From positions 1 to 30,041 of the forward strand of contig JAQMWT010000151.1 of the NCBI GenBank assembly GCA_029834535.1: a stretch of 30,041 nt of DNA. The letters run 5' to 3'. Below, piece by piece: positions 8,638 through 18,164 of this stretch. Source of the DNA: Chrysophaeum taylorii. Its lineage: Eukaryota; Sar; Pelagophyceae; Pelagomonadales; Pelagomonadaceae. Under the pieces are notes generated by a model, which worked only from the letters and a program-made list of their open reading frames with translations, did no database searches and had not been told where the DNA came from. The translations under genes and the position numbers were made by a program. Numbering within the stretch: the stretch's first letter is position 1; every line of letters begins with the position of its first letter.

Positions 8638-9717
8638 ATGTCATTTTGCCGTTTATCACGACTGAGTTGCCTGAGGAGGAAGAAGATTGCCGCGACGATC
8701 CGATGCATTGGCCACGTCTCACGCTACGAGACAACGTCAGAAGAGTCGTCTGCGATCCCAGCCGACATCGACAAGATCCCGAATAATTTGACGTTGGAAG
8801 AGATAGCCAAAGAACAGGTCACTGATGCCACCTGCGAAGACATTCGTTATCGCATGGCTCAGGGCCATTCTCTTCGTCGGTACGGAGCTAACACTCGCTA
8901 TCAAGTGGTGAAGGGAGTCCCCTACCGTGCCGCCCCCGATTTACACCCGATGATAGTCGCCCGCCGAACCTTACGGTCGCGCATCACCCGACTTTACCAG
9001 GACACCCCTCTCAATGGTGGTCACGTGGGTCGTCACAGTACAGTGTATCGACACTTGACCGTTGTTGGTGGCCCCACATGTCTAACGAAGTGGGCACCTA
9101 CATTGCTGGCTGTTTGGTGTGTCAGAAAGCTCGCACGCCAGAACCCAAGAGAGCTGGTCTCCTTCAACAGCCTGTGTACGATGGCGATTGCGCTGTCCTC
9201 TGCATGGACTTGTTTGGACCTTTGCCCAGCTCCGGTCCCGAGACGTATCTCATTGTGTTTTTCGATCCATTCTCTCATTTCCTGATTCTCGACGTACTGC
9301 ACAACAAGACTGCTGAGGCGATCCTCGAGTCTTTCGTCGCGAATATGTTGCTATAATATATTGCTCGAGGGGTATTTACCTCTGATGATACGTACCGACA
9401 ATGGTAAAGAGTTCGTCAACAAATTGATGGAAGAATTTTGTCGCCTCTTCAATCTTCGGTATAGTACTACGATTCCGCATCATGCACAAGCCAATCCGGC
9501 TGAGCGGTTCAACCGCTTTATCAAGGCCGCTCTCCGTGCGTGCCTTCAGGACAGAAACATCGCGGACTGGCTCGATTTTGCAGAGTACATTGCATTTTGC
9601 TACAATCGCAAGTTCATTCCGGGCTCGCAGATCTCTCATTTCATGCTTCGTCTCAATCGTCAGCATCGGTTGCCGACTGACTGTACGATCATGGATCTCG
9701 ATGTCCTACGCCTGTAG
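8638..9717 (+). pseudogene. Gypsy integrase, zinc finger and catalytic core
   Basis: The integrase would insert the element cDNA into host DNA. The first frame (to about 9060) ends with GGHVGRHSTVYRHL, the His pair of the H2C2 finger; the frame shifts and gives WWPHM and CLVCQKAR, the Cys pair. The core follows with CMDLFGP (Asp about 9207), then, after a stop and shift near 9355, RTDNGKEF (Asp 9397-9399) and NPAERFNR (Glu 9502-9504). The last two are 35 residues apart, the standard D,D35E spacing. All catalytic residues are present but spread over three frames. After 9717 short frames continue the core end to about 9890. Confidence 0.88.
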
Positions 9718-9892
9718 AAAACTCGTTCCGATGTCGTATGAGGGTAAGCCGTATTACGTAGAGAAAACCCTCATGTAGAAGGAGTGTGAGAAATGGTGCG
9801 AAGAACACCGGCGTCGAACACATTATAGTGTAGCTCTCTGGACTCGTGTGTAAAAACGCAGCAATTTGCCAGGTCGACATAAAAAGATAGAC

Positions 9893-10099
9893 ACACAACG
9901 CCACGGGTACGGGCCCGAGGCATTGATCATCCGCGCAAGGCGCCGTAGGCCCCTCGCCCTGGACAGGACGTCAACTCTGGATAGCCTGGGTCCTACGTCG
10001 ACACCCTGGCCGCGCTCGCTCACTAGAACCATCCAGGGTGCCCAGAGTGGCCGGGGGGGGAGGGGGTTCGAGGGCGGCGCTACCCAGGGTATCCAGGGT
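9893..10099. other. GC-rich inverted-repeat segment inside gypsy integrase
   Basis: This segment is far richer in GC than the gypsy sequence on both sides and carries repeated, mutually inverted CCAGGGT/ACCCTGG words (for example at 10001-10006, 10030-10036, 10083-10099) plus a run of eight or more G near 10053. It separates the integrase core from its C-terminal module and has no convincing coding frame. It may be a foldback insertion or flanking sequence brought in together with the truncated LTR at 10100. Confidence 0.5.
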
Positions 10100-10196
10100 T
10101 AGAGACACGTAAAAATCACGGTGCCCCTGGTAGAGAATGATGGCAGTGGCAGCGCTGCCCTGACGCCCTGTCTCCAGCGACACAAAAAGCAGCACG
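10100..10196 (-). repeat. Truncated LTR of the TAGAG family (copy A)
   Basis: It starts TAGAGACACG and aligns with the first 100 bases of the fuller copies at 11074 and 11431 (shared words GTAGAGAATG, CGCCCTGTCTCC, CGACACAAA, GCAGCACGGTG). In element orientation this is the 3' part of an LTR. It stops where gypsy coding sequence resumes. Confidence 0.75.
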
Positions 10197-10984
10197 GTGG
10201 CAGAGACTCGCGAGAAGTTGAAATTCTACACCGCAACGGTGAATGAAGCTCGCGAGAAAGCTCTTCAGAAACAAAGGCTCGCTTACAATGCGGACCATGT
10301 CGATGTTGAGTACGAGGAAGGGTCGCATGTTTTGCTCTACATCCCTTTTCTTCAGAATAAGCTTCGACCAGAATGGCGCGGCCCGTTTATTATCGTGGAA
10401 CGCCTGTCTCCGCTCACCTATAGGATTGAGTCTCTCGACTCTCCGCCTGAACGACGCTGCGTTCGTGTTAGTCAGATCACCCCTGCGATGGTTTCTCCAG
10501 TGGTCGATCGAGCCGTGCCTAAGCCCAAGGAAACCTTCCGGAGCGATTTTAAGCACGGCAAGTTCGTTGTCTTTCGGATCCCCGATCGCAGACGGTCCGA
10601 ATGGCGCAAGAAAATCTACGTGGCTGAAGTTTATGAGCCTTATGATTACGCGAACGATCGAGTAGCCTTGCATTTCTACTCTGATCTCGGTCCGCAAGAC
10701 AAGGTTTCTTACTACAAGCCAACCTCACATCTCTCTACTCGCAAGCTCAAGCCGGAGTACAAGGACGTGACGGTCGCAGTTTCACCGACAAGTCCAAGGT
10801 CACCAACAGTGCCACTCCCTGTGCCACCGACTTCGCCCCGCACGAGATCGATGAGTTGATCCCCAAGTTTACTTTGCGCAGTGGACGCGTTCCTGAGCCC
10901 GTCATCGCGCGCGTCTACAAGAAGATCCGCTCCAGAGATGCTCAACCAGCCAAAGCTCGTGATTCTCGCCGGGCCACTCGCTGA
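10197..10984 (+). pseudogene. Gypsy integrase C-terminus: GPY/F module plus unusual extension
   Basis: The frame opens at 10197, after the insertion. HVLLYIPFLQNKLRPEWRGP followed by F is the GPY/F module found at the end of many gypsy integrases. It is followed not by a normal chromodomain but by about 90 residues with FVVFRIP, EWRKKIYVAEVYEP and VALHFYSDL, which looks like a small beta-barrel reader domain; this identity is inference. A TGA at 10857-10859 is bypassed by one frame change; the new frame runs through TLRSGRVPEPVIARVYKK to a TGA at 10982-10984, the likely natural end of pol. Confidence 0.78.
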
Positions 10985-11073
10985 GGGCAGCTCATATTCT
11001 CACTAGGGGAGTCCCGTGGCGGCAACTCCTGCTCGCTAAGGCTTACCCCACTTCTCAAGGCTTGCGCCCTACC
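10985..11073 (+). other. Gypsy 3' end, possible polypurine tract
   Basis: Short noncoding stretch after the pol stop. CTAGGGGAG at about 11004-11012 could be the polypurine tract. I cannot define a gypsy LTR. Confidence 0.3.
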
Positions 11074-11249
11074 TAGAGAACAGTAAAAATCACTGTGTCA
11101 CTGGTAGAGAATGGTGGCAGTGGTACTGCTGCCCTTAACGCCCTGTCTCCAACGACACAAAGAGCAGCATGGTGATCGACGCAGCGTTTTCTTGTTTTTA
11201 CTAGTGTGAGAGGCGGGGTACTAACCCTAAATGGAATTTTCTATCTCTA
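11074..11249 (-). repeat. LTR of the TAGAG family (copy B)
   Basis: This 176-base unit runs from TAGAGAACAG to CTATCTCTA. Its reverse complement starts TAGAGATAGAAAAT and ends TGTTCTCTA, like the LTR of copia 2 at 23361-23555, with shared internal words AAGAAAACGCTG and GGAGACAG. The bases just right of it (CACGCCCCGCC) are, on the minus strand, a G-rich tract preceding the LTR, so it may be a 3' LTR. Confidence 0.78.
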
Positions 11250-11430
11250 CACGCCCCGCCAAACCGATGTTGTCGATTCTTTCAACAACGCGCAAACGAC
11301 CGCGGCCTTCCCCGGAAACGATGCGACGGAGCTCTCTTCGGCCAACGAGGCTGGGTCGGAAGACGACGCCTCGCTCTTTCCAGTCGAGTTTTCAACTCCC
11401 TGACAATCAACGGCATACCGACTTTAAGCG
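11250..11430. other. Spacer between LTR copies B and C
   Basis: About 180 bases of GC-rich sequence with a short plus-strand frame ending at TGA 11401. I recognise no domain. It may be a remnant of the internal 3' end of the element that owned LTR B. Confidence 0.3.
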
Positions 11431-11613
11431 TAGAGACAGTAAAAAATCAATGTGCCCCTGGTAGAGAATGATGGCAGCGGTAGTGCCACTCTACGCCCTG
11501 TCTTCCAACGACACAAAGAGCGGCACGGTGTTGGACACAGCGATTATTGGTGATTTGGGTGTGTGAGCGTGAGAGGGGGGGGTACTAAACCTAAATGGGA
11601 TCTTCTATCTCTA
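11431..11613 (-). repeat. LTR of the TAGAG family (copy C), 3' LTR of the minus-strand element
   Basis: This 183-base unit from TAGAGACAG to CTATCTCTA is a close relative of copy B and, more distantly, of the LTRs at 19562 and 22564. On the minus strand it is directly preceded by CTGCGAGGGCG, the same polypurine tract that precedes the LTRs at 22564 and 23361. The flanking 40 bases also match the sequence before 23361. Confidence 0.82.
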
Positions 11614-11655
11614 CGCCCTCGCAGATTGAACTCGGTGACGAGCGAAATCTGGAAC
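11614..11655 (-). promoter_or_regulatory. Polypurine tract and conserved internal 3' end
   Basis: On the minus strand it reads CCGAGTTCAATCTGCGAGGGCG in pieces matching 23335-23360, just before the LTR. A conserved sequence at this place in two elements supports a shared plus-strand primer site and hence a shared family. Confidence 0.72.
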
Positions 11656-12058
11656 AAACAAAACAAATGTATGGCCAATGGCAAGGAGAAGTCGAGTTGT
11701 GAGGAGGCGTGTGGCAAGAGGTGTGCGTGCAGGAGAGAGAAATAGAGAGAGCGGGGTAGCAGGTGAGTATGAGTGAGAAAGGGAAAATGCGCAATCAGAA
11801 AGCGGAACAATTTGCAAGGGGTGACAAGGTGCGGAGGAGAACGCTAGAGGAGGAGGCGAATAAGTTGAAAGGGGGAAAGTATCGATCGCAAAGAAGAGAA
11901 AATGGGGAAGAAGATGCTAGATGGGCTCAGTGTGAAATATGGCGGATACAGTAATACATGTCAGATCATCATCTTTTTCGGTGACTAACGAAGGATTGAA
12001 ATGACAACATCTTGAAAATGATGCTATATGCAATGTGGACAGAAGAATTGTGATGTGT
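11656..12058 (-). other. Strand-asymmetric 3' untranslated stretch
   Basis: No gene is seen. From about 11660 to 11930 the plus strand is strongly purine-rich (many GAGAGAG, GGAGAA runs), so the minus-strand transcript of the element would be pyrimidine-rich. It lies between the last minus-strand ORF and LTR C and is probably the 3' untranslated region. Confidence 0.45.
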
Positions 12059-12632
12059 CTAGAAATAAGCGAGTGTACTAGCATCATCGTGGAATTCGAG
12101 GGTTGCATGCATTAAGTCGTGGGTGTTCCATGATGTAGAAAGACGGTGCGTGCTGTTGGATATATCCCAAGTGGCTGAGGGATCCTCGTAGTAGAACGGG
12201 TGGTCTAACTCGTAACAATGGCAGGGATCATAGGTCAAGCAGTCGTGATGTGTACAGCAGACCAATGATTGATCGAAAGGCGAATACCGAGTGTGGCCGC
12301 AAGAGTGAGATTCGACTGTGACTGAAGGTGGGCTATTAAGGGTGCGACGATGTGACTGAGCGGCAGCGTTATCCCATGAAGAGATATGTCCATTTAACCA
12401 AGTCGGTGTCGACATGGTAAGTTGATCGTCGTTGCGACGACGAGTAATGCGGAGCTGTTCCTGGAAGATGTGAGAACCAGGATTGTCGGTCGCATGCGTG
12501 TCGAAGCTGTTGTCCTGAGTGCAGCGTGGTACAACTGAAGCTAAACTATTAGCGTCTAAGACAATATGCGAATAATCGTCGTGTAATGTCGATATCGGGA
12601 TAAAGTCGTCTGGGATGCGACTCCCGACGATT
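12059..12632 (-). pseudogene. Last ORF piece of the minus-strand element
   Basis: The minus-strand frame is open for about 190 codons, from the tandem repeat at 12621 to the stop at 12059; the first ATG is at 12413-12415 but the frame extends upstream. It is rich in His, Ser, Thr, Asp and Cys (THHDCLTYDPCHCYELDHP) and contains THATDNPGSHIF, which resembles THGYDGPGSFSD of the element at 19562-22779. I recognise no domain. It is the C-terminal part of the element's protein by position, followed by the 3' untranslated stretch and LTR C. Confidence 0.45.
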
Positions 12633-12664
12633 CACTTCCCGACGATTTACTTCCCGACGATTTG
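12621..12664 (+). repeat. 15-bp tandem repeat, three units
   Basis: Three units of CTTCCCGACGATTTA with small differences. It marks the edge between the minus-strand ORF and the GC-rich block. Confidence 0.85.
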
Positions 12665-13027
12665 TGATGATACTAAGCTTCGTCATCAAAGCAATTCCGA
12701 GCCTCCCACGCTCTTCTGTCAGCCTCGTACAGGATGGAGGACGGCGCCTAACACGCTTGCTCCCTGCGGCGGCCCCGGCCGTCCCGGAGTGAGACGGTGC
12801 TTGCTCGCCTCCCGGGCTGGCCGGTTAGCACCCGGAAAGTCTGCGCTGGGATGGGGTTCGCTCGGTTTGGCAGAACGCGACGGACAGGTCGATTGTTCGT
12901 GGACCAACACGTCCGCGGCCTGCGACGCTTTTGCACGACCTCGCACAAAACCGCGCGCAGTGGCGGTCCACCATCAACAACTCCGTCCTCGTCCCTCGCC
13001 TCTGCCCCAACTGCGTGATTTTCCTTT
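12665..13027 (+). other. GC-rich block of unknown origin
   Basis: About 360 bases, much richer in GC than both neighbours. Plus-strand frames run without obvious stops (for example 12615-13031 and 12797-13018), but their translations are Arg/Pro/Gly-rich and unrecognised, as expected by chance in GC-rich DNA. It directly precedes the shared retroposon tail, so it may be the head of a different retroposon sharing that tail. Confidence 0.4.
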
Positions 13028-13107
13028 GTGATTCCGCACCGGCTCCTGCCGGTCCGGCCTGGCTCCCATGCTCGGGAGAGGTCTGAAGTTAGTTAGTTAG
13101 TTTAGTT
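13028..13107 (+). repeat. TTAG-tailed retroposon, copy 2 (shared tail only)
   Basis: GTGATTCCG to the tail GTTAGTTAGTTTAGTTA matches copies 1 and 3 (GGTCCGGCCTGGCTCCCATG and GGGAGAGGTCTGAAGTTAG are conserved), but the sequence upstream of 13028 does not. A common 3' tail with different heads is typical of retroposons mobilised by one LINE. Confidence 0.78.
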
Positions 13108-13109
13108 AC

Positions 13110-14376
13110 TTACAGGTCACACCTCTCAAGTTCCAGCTCACCCGGTTCCACCCTGTGTGCTGTCATATGCAAATGAAGTTCTGTCATGCCAACGCCACAT
13201 GTCTCCGTTATCGCCAGTCTCGCGCAACATATGTCCGCCACTAAGTGATAGACACACGCAGAATCCATTGCTCGCCTCTTCTAACGTCCCTTCCAGCACT
13301 ATGCTTGACGCTGAAGATCAGCACCTATATGGTTCGGTTACACACGACTTCACGCGACATCATCGCCAGTTCTGTCCACGATTCGCATCTGCCGACATTA
13401 CCGCCAGAAGTCCACTCAAGACACGGGTCAGACTACACCCGCATTTTGTGGAATTGTGACGCACCCGGCTCGCTCCTCTCCGTTCACACTGCAGGTTCCA
13501 TCTTGCAGAACCCTGAGCTCACCGGCTGCTATTGCGATTCGCACCCAGTCGATAGTCCACGCAGCATCCGCGAGGATAACCCCCAATCTCCACAGGTTGG
13601 ACACGCGCTCTGCTATCAGCATTCTACCGACTGTCACTGCCGCACACCGCATGTCCCACCTAGTTGTGTTATGAATCAAGGGATGTCACTTGCCATGCCT
13701 CTCTCTTCCTTTATTCCCGCACACTCGCTGCCAGTCACAGTCTCGCATGACTCACTCTTATCGGACAGTCTTCGCACCATGTCAATTGTATTACGTCAGA
13801 TTCACTATTCGGACATCACCCGTCCACATCTGCATCCTCTCTTGCAACAGACGCTCCTTCCGCGTTGTATACTGTACAGTTCTCGCATATCGACATTACC
13901 CTTCTGTCGAATGTCTCACCTTTCAGTCACTGCACAATTCAACAGGATGCTCCGCGCTCACTCGCGCTTGTCCATCAAGGGAAGTTTGATTATGGTGAAA
14001 ACGACACCGGACATGAAACGAGTTGCTGCCAGTCGATTGTCGCGACTCGGGCTTACTTTGCCGAATAGAACACGACCCTAGTGCCGAACACACAGGATAC
14101 GACTCCGACCATGCCTTCGAAGTCAGCTCTCCCACAGGCCAGGACAATGTCTTCGCACAGTCCATCGGCTTCAGGCATTACCCCTCACGACTGACTCTTC
14201 TGCACAGGACACACGTCTGTATCCACCATCATGCGGGATACATTCGCAAGCTTCAGTCCCAGTCCAATCATCTTTTGATGCTAGCAAATGGAAACCTCCA
14301 CCAGACCACAATCCCAGATCTACAGCCAAGATCCAGGACTACCGACAAAACTCTAGCATCGAAAAACCACCTTTAG
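13110..14376 (+). pseudogene. Inverted coding block of the Ser/His/Pro-rich element protein
   Basis: Here the long frames are on the plus strand (13245-14081, 13157-13459, 14023-14376), while flanking blocks read on the minus strand. Composition is the same as in those blocks (Ser, His, Pro, Asp, Cys), and SRHGSDYTRI resembles IHGYSDYIGT in the minus-strand ORF at 14390-15436. I recognise no domain. The simplest reading is an internal inversion of about 1.3 kb of the minus-strand element, with frameshifts. A separate plus-strand element fragment is the alternative. Confidence 0.4.
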
Positions 14377-14389
14377 AATTCTCCCTTCT

Positions 14390-15436
14390 TTATTGGCCAC
14401 CCGAAGCGGGGAGTAACGACGAGTGCTCATCCGGTCTTGTCATGTAACGGAGATCCTTAGGAAGAGGGACTTCAGTACGTGCCTTAAAATGAGTTCCGAT
14501 GTAGTCAGAGTAGCCATGGATAGCGTGGCTGACATGAGTCGTAGCATATCTTGTCGGCGGTGGAAACCGAATGCGCCCTCGTAATTTGAACTTGGTGAAA
14601 TCTTCGAATTGCCGGTGAGGCGGAGAGACCGTGGTTGCGGAACGAGCGCAGAGCCGGGTGGCGGTCGGAGGGGGCGCGTAAGCGGTGACTGGAAAAGCAG
14701 TGTTGTGTTGAACCTGAAACAATAGATGTTCGGGTATCGTACTGTGCAACAAGCGATCGTGCATCTCAGTTGACTGTGAGTGTACCATGAAGATGGCGCT
14801 ATGTGGGGAGTCTAAACCGAGAGGGGCGGCGAGCGTGCCGTCGCGAGTGCGCAGGAGCCTGTGCGGTGTCTGGACTGTAGTCGGAATATGGAGTATTGCG
14901 TCAAACAAGGCGATGGGAGCTGAATCAGATGGGATTGAGCTGGCTAACAGTGCGGGGAGCGGCATGTCGGGGGTAACGCTCACAGAGGAGGGTGGAATGA
15001 AGTCTACGTCGATCTTGGTTGCCGTATATGGCGGCACCGTGTGCGTAAACATATGACATGAAGGAAGTGCTTGTATCCCAAACGAGAATGCGAGTCTAGT
15101 AGCATGGGGTCGTTGCATCTTGGCTCTGCTCCAGTCAAGAGCCATGGAGGAAACCAGTGGGGAAACCATGAGTATATGGGTAGCGTCTGGCGGCCAAGGT
15201 TCCTGTGGGATAGACTGAGTTTGATCAAAAATAGGGTTCCTGCTTTGGATATGACTCAATCGGTGCGATGAGTTCATGCTCGAAATCATAGTCGTCCAAT
15301 AGATGACGTGAAGTGGTCGCGAAGGAGCGATGCATTGACCTGGTATCAGGGGACACCGTGGTGGTGCAGTGACCTTGCTAAAGTAGCCGTGCTGATGAGA
15401 TACCAGCGGGTGCGCATAATTCTGGCGAGTGCTCAC
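14390..15436 (-). pseudogene. Ser/Pro/His-rich ORF piece, 348 codons
   Basis: The longest open frame of the minus-strand element. It is rich in Ser, Thr, Pro and His, has no membrane segment, signal peptide or enzyme motif that I can see, and contains IHGYSDYIGTHF near its end (about 14490-14526). A stretch DSPHSAIFMV resembles SDHSHCAIFAL at the end of the ORF at 16352-16843, which suggests internal repeats in one long protein. It starts at an ATG but is more likely part of a longer broken frame. Confidence 0.42.
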
Positions 15437-15448
15437 ATTGGCTAATGC

Positions 15449-15997
15449 CTAATCTGTAGTCATGCAGGGGGGCGAGATCGTCCGTGTTGGCGCGAGTTGC
15501 AGCGGCAGGGGCGGGTCGGGCGCCTGGGAGGCTGGAAGGCGGCCTTTGTTTTCCAGCGGCGAAGGGAGCGAGCGTTGCTGCGGCGAAGGGAGCGAGCGTT
15601 GCTGTAGCTTCAGTTTATCGTGATCGGACAGGCCCAATACGCTAGTGCGCGTAGTCGCGGTGCGCTTACCCGTGTCTTCATGATGTGCCTGTGCTTCCTG
15701 CAGTGGTGCTTCTGCGAGCGGGACACGTATGAGGGACTGATCCATCGGATAGGGTGCATCAGCTATGATTGAGACAGGAGCCTGTAGCAGTGCAAGGTAG
15801 AGTGACAGAGCGTGTGCGTGGTAAAGCGAATGAACGTTGGACCCGGGCATTGTCTGCATAGTCTGGGACCGTGCTGCGCAGCTGGTTTGCATTGTCGGGT
15901 CTGCTACATCAATAGGCTGACTGGTGTAGCTAGCCTTCGTGGTCTTATCTTTCGTCTTGTCGTCCATGAGAGACTGCGAGATAGTAGTCGTTTCCAT
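15449..15997 (-). pseudogene. Ser/Gln/Pro-rich ORF piece, 182 codons
   Basis: Minus-strand frame of low complexity, with the near-duplicate QQRSLPSPQQRSLPSPLENKG that reflects a small tandem duplication at about 15559-15605 (GCGAAGGGAGCGAGCGTTGCTG twice, written here in pieces). No domain recognised. It lies directly upstream, in element direction, of the 348-codon piece and is probably the same protein. Confidence 0.4.
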
Positions 15998-16351
15998 GTG
16001 CGAGACGAGAAGTAGCTGTTGAGCAGCTGTGGGGAGCTGAGTGCTTACTTGTCAGGCAGCTTCTGTGGATTTAAAGTTCCAGGGACATGGTTGCGTAGCG
16101 TCTTACGTCTTGGCATTGGGGATTGCCATAAAGTGACTCGCAAGTTCAAAGTCGGACGTCGGGAAATGCGTCGAAAGACCTGTGAGGTCACCAATTGAAA
16201 TATGCCCTCATGAGGCGTGCGCGACTGGGTGTCGGGCGACTTATGTTGGTGACCGGAATGTCGTGAGACACATGGCGGCGCGGAGCGTCAGTGGAAAAGA
16301 CCAATCTCTTGGTGTCATAGGCGGTGACGTAGGTAGCATCGAGAAGCAAGG
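15998..16351 (-). other. Interval without a clear ORF
   Basis: Only short frames on either strand. Composition is like the neighbouring element ORFs, so it is probably more decayed coding sequence of the same element. Confidence 0.3.
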
Positions 16352-16843
16352 TCATGCTCCAAGAGCGAAAATCGCGCAGTGCGAGTGGTCCGAACTCAAT
16401 GCCAAAAGGGGTGTGGCGCGCGGCTGACCTGTCTGCAAGGAAGTGCAGATGGCTGCGTGAGCTGAGATCCCGTGGGGGAGAATATCCGGCCTAGACTGCG
16501 TGGGGTCCAGTGCGGGAAATCGAAAAGGGGAATCGCCGAAGGAGAGTGCGAGTTCGCTGGGGTCATAGTGCGTTATTGCAGTAGAGCCAAGGGCGATGGT
16601 AGGGTCAGACATGCTGGGTGCATCCTCAATGACGGAGGTGCAGGGACCAGAGCGGTGAGTGCAAAAGCGACTAGGGTTGCTCGTAGACGTGCAGTGCATG
16701 CGAAGGTGCGGGCTTATGACTTGCGTACTTGTATGAGGAGTGACGTGCCGAGCGATAAGGCGCGGTTGAGGGAGGCATCGTGCGTGGCGATTGTGCATGT
16801 CTTCGGTGGAGCCGGCGGCTGGCATGGAACATTCGTCGTACAT
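16352..16843 (-). pseudogene. Ser/His/Pro-rich ORF piece, 163 codons
   Basis: Minus-strand frame rich in His, Ser, Thr and Cys, with no recognisable domain. It ends in SSDHSHCAIFALGA, similar to a segment of the 348-codon piece downstream. It fits as a middle part of the broken element protein. Confidence 0.4.
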
Positions 16844-16875
16844 TCCGGTTATGCGAAAATGCTGACAGAAGCGGC

Positions 16876-17249
16876 TCAGGTGGAGCTAGTCTGTGCAGTG
16901 CGCGTGGAGAATGTCTCCTGAGAGCGCAACATCGATTTTCCGGAGGCAGCGTAGGCGTGTGGCGTCCAGAAGAGAGCTACGCAAGCGGACATAAAGGACC
17001 GGGGTGGTCGCAATATGAGCGTGCACAGTTTGCGGCTGATCGGAGCGTTCATAACTCTCGAAATCTGTGTCCTGACTGCGGCCATGGTGGGTCCTGGCCA
17101 AAAACTTGGTCGCGGTGAGATGTAAGGGTGGGTATCCGAAAGGAATGCGTCATCTGACTGAGAGTCGAAGAGCGGGTGATCATGTGCTGCGACTGATGCA
17201 CGTGCGGTGACATCCATCGAATCGTAACATTGATCGCAAATGGGTCCAT
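16876..17249 (-). pseudogene. ORF piece following a frameshift near 17.2 kb
   Basis: This is the second half of a 295-codon minus-strand frame. Its first half overlaps the better frame 17180-18052 and is likely a shadow. From about 17230 it reads AAHDHPLFDSQSDDAFLSD, with the Ser/Asp-rich character of the element protein, so the coding frame seems to move here by one frameshift. Confidence 0.35.
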
Positions 17250-18052
17250 GCAAACTGCTGAGCAGTGTCATCCAGTGCATCCGGCCGGGAAGGTGGATGG
17301 TGGGTGCAGCTGTGAGTGCCGGTGAGCGGCAGTGCGAGCCTGTCTGCGGAGAGGGAAGACAGCGAGGTGGAACCAGCTTTGAAGTGATCGGGAGCGACGG
17401 ATCGAGAGATATCGAACAAGGCGGGAGTACCTGGTGAATCTGAGCTGATATCTGCAGGTGCGGTGAGTTCCTGCGAGTATGGTGACCGTGGGGCCGTTGA
17501 CAGCATGTCTTGTCCTTGTGGATGCGACATAGCGGGGGCATTGCTGATGGCGCATAGACCATCGGAAATGGTCGGGGAGACCATCTTCGAGATAAGTGAC
17601 ATTGGGCTTGCTTCTTCACTGTGCGCATCAGACCAGGGGGCGGAATCCGAGAGGATGTCGTCAGTAGCCTGCAGCTCTGTTGCCTGGGGCATTGAAGACG
17701 GTGGGGCCATTGATCCTTGAGTGTGGTTGCCATAGTCGATGTAGGCGTAATACTCGGGAGCATCTAGAAGTGTCTTATTCGTTGACTTGTCGACCGTGGG
17801 AACGAGGTGGATTGGCGTTCCGTCGGCAAGGCTGCTTCCTGGGCCGTTGTGCCCGAAGAGAGAAGAAGGCCTAGAGCATGTCATGGCAGCATGATGGTGA
17901 TCATGACCATCAGGGAGAGAGCTGCTGTCTGTTGATGATTCGGAATTTGTCGACTTTTGATCTACGTTGTTGTGATTATTGGTTTCGCTTTGCACGTCGG
18001 CAGGGCTTCTATCAGGGTCGTTGCGCCCAAAGAGAGAGGAAGCCTTATGCAT
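17180..18052 (-). pseudogene. HNGPG-containing ORF piece, 290 codons
   Basis: Minus-strand frame rich in Ser, Asp, Thr and Pro. SSLFGHNGPGSSLADG matches TLFPHNGPGPSTTY encoded at about 22210-22255 in the plus-strand element, and SSLFGRNDPDRSPADV is its tandem copy, created by the 174-bp duplication at 17821-18164. No enzyme motif. The HNGPG unit follows the HGYD/coiled-coil unit in both elements, so these are homologous proteins. Function unknown; structural gag-like is a guess. Confidence 0.48.
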
Positions 18053-18164
18053 GCCGTGGCAGCGTGATGGTGGTCGTTACCATTATAGATAGAGCTGTCT
18101 TTTGCCAATTCCAAAGTTGTCGAATCTTTATCTTCGTGGTCTTGTTTCTTGGTGCAACTTTGCA
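17821..18164. repeat. Tandem duplication of about 174 bp, diverged
   Basis: Unit 1 (17821-17994) starts CGTCGGCAAGGCT and ends TTTGCA; unit 2 (17995-18164) starts CGTCGGCAGGGCT and ends TTTGCA. Both contain GTCATGGCAGC/GCCGTGGCAGC, GATGGTG and a central TTGTCGA word. They encode the two LFG[HR]N units on the minus strand. The divergence shows the duplication is old. Confidence 0.78.

Larger units (their letters stand above)
7636..10984 (+). mobile_element. Ty3/gypsy retrotransposon remnant, 5'-truncated
   Basis: Plus-strand pieces in gypsy order: RT end, RNase H, integrase with H2C2 zinc finger and D,D35E core, GPY/F module and a C-terminal extension ending at TGA 10982-10984. LTRs, gag, protease and most of RT are absent on the left, where copia 1 begins. 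The missing half may lie beyond the left edge of the window if copia 1 inserted here. About five frame breaks, several in-frame stops and an insertion near 9.9-10.2 kb make it inactive. Confidence 0.88.

Noticed and set aside
12719..13018. GC-rich ORFs on both strands as a real gene
   Set aside because: All frames are open because of base composition, none shows a domain or better composition than the others.
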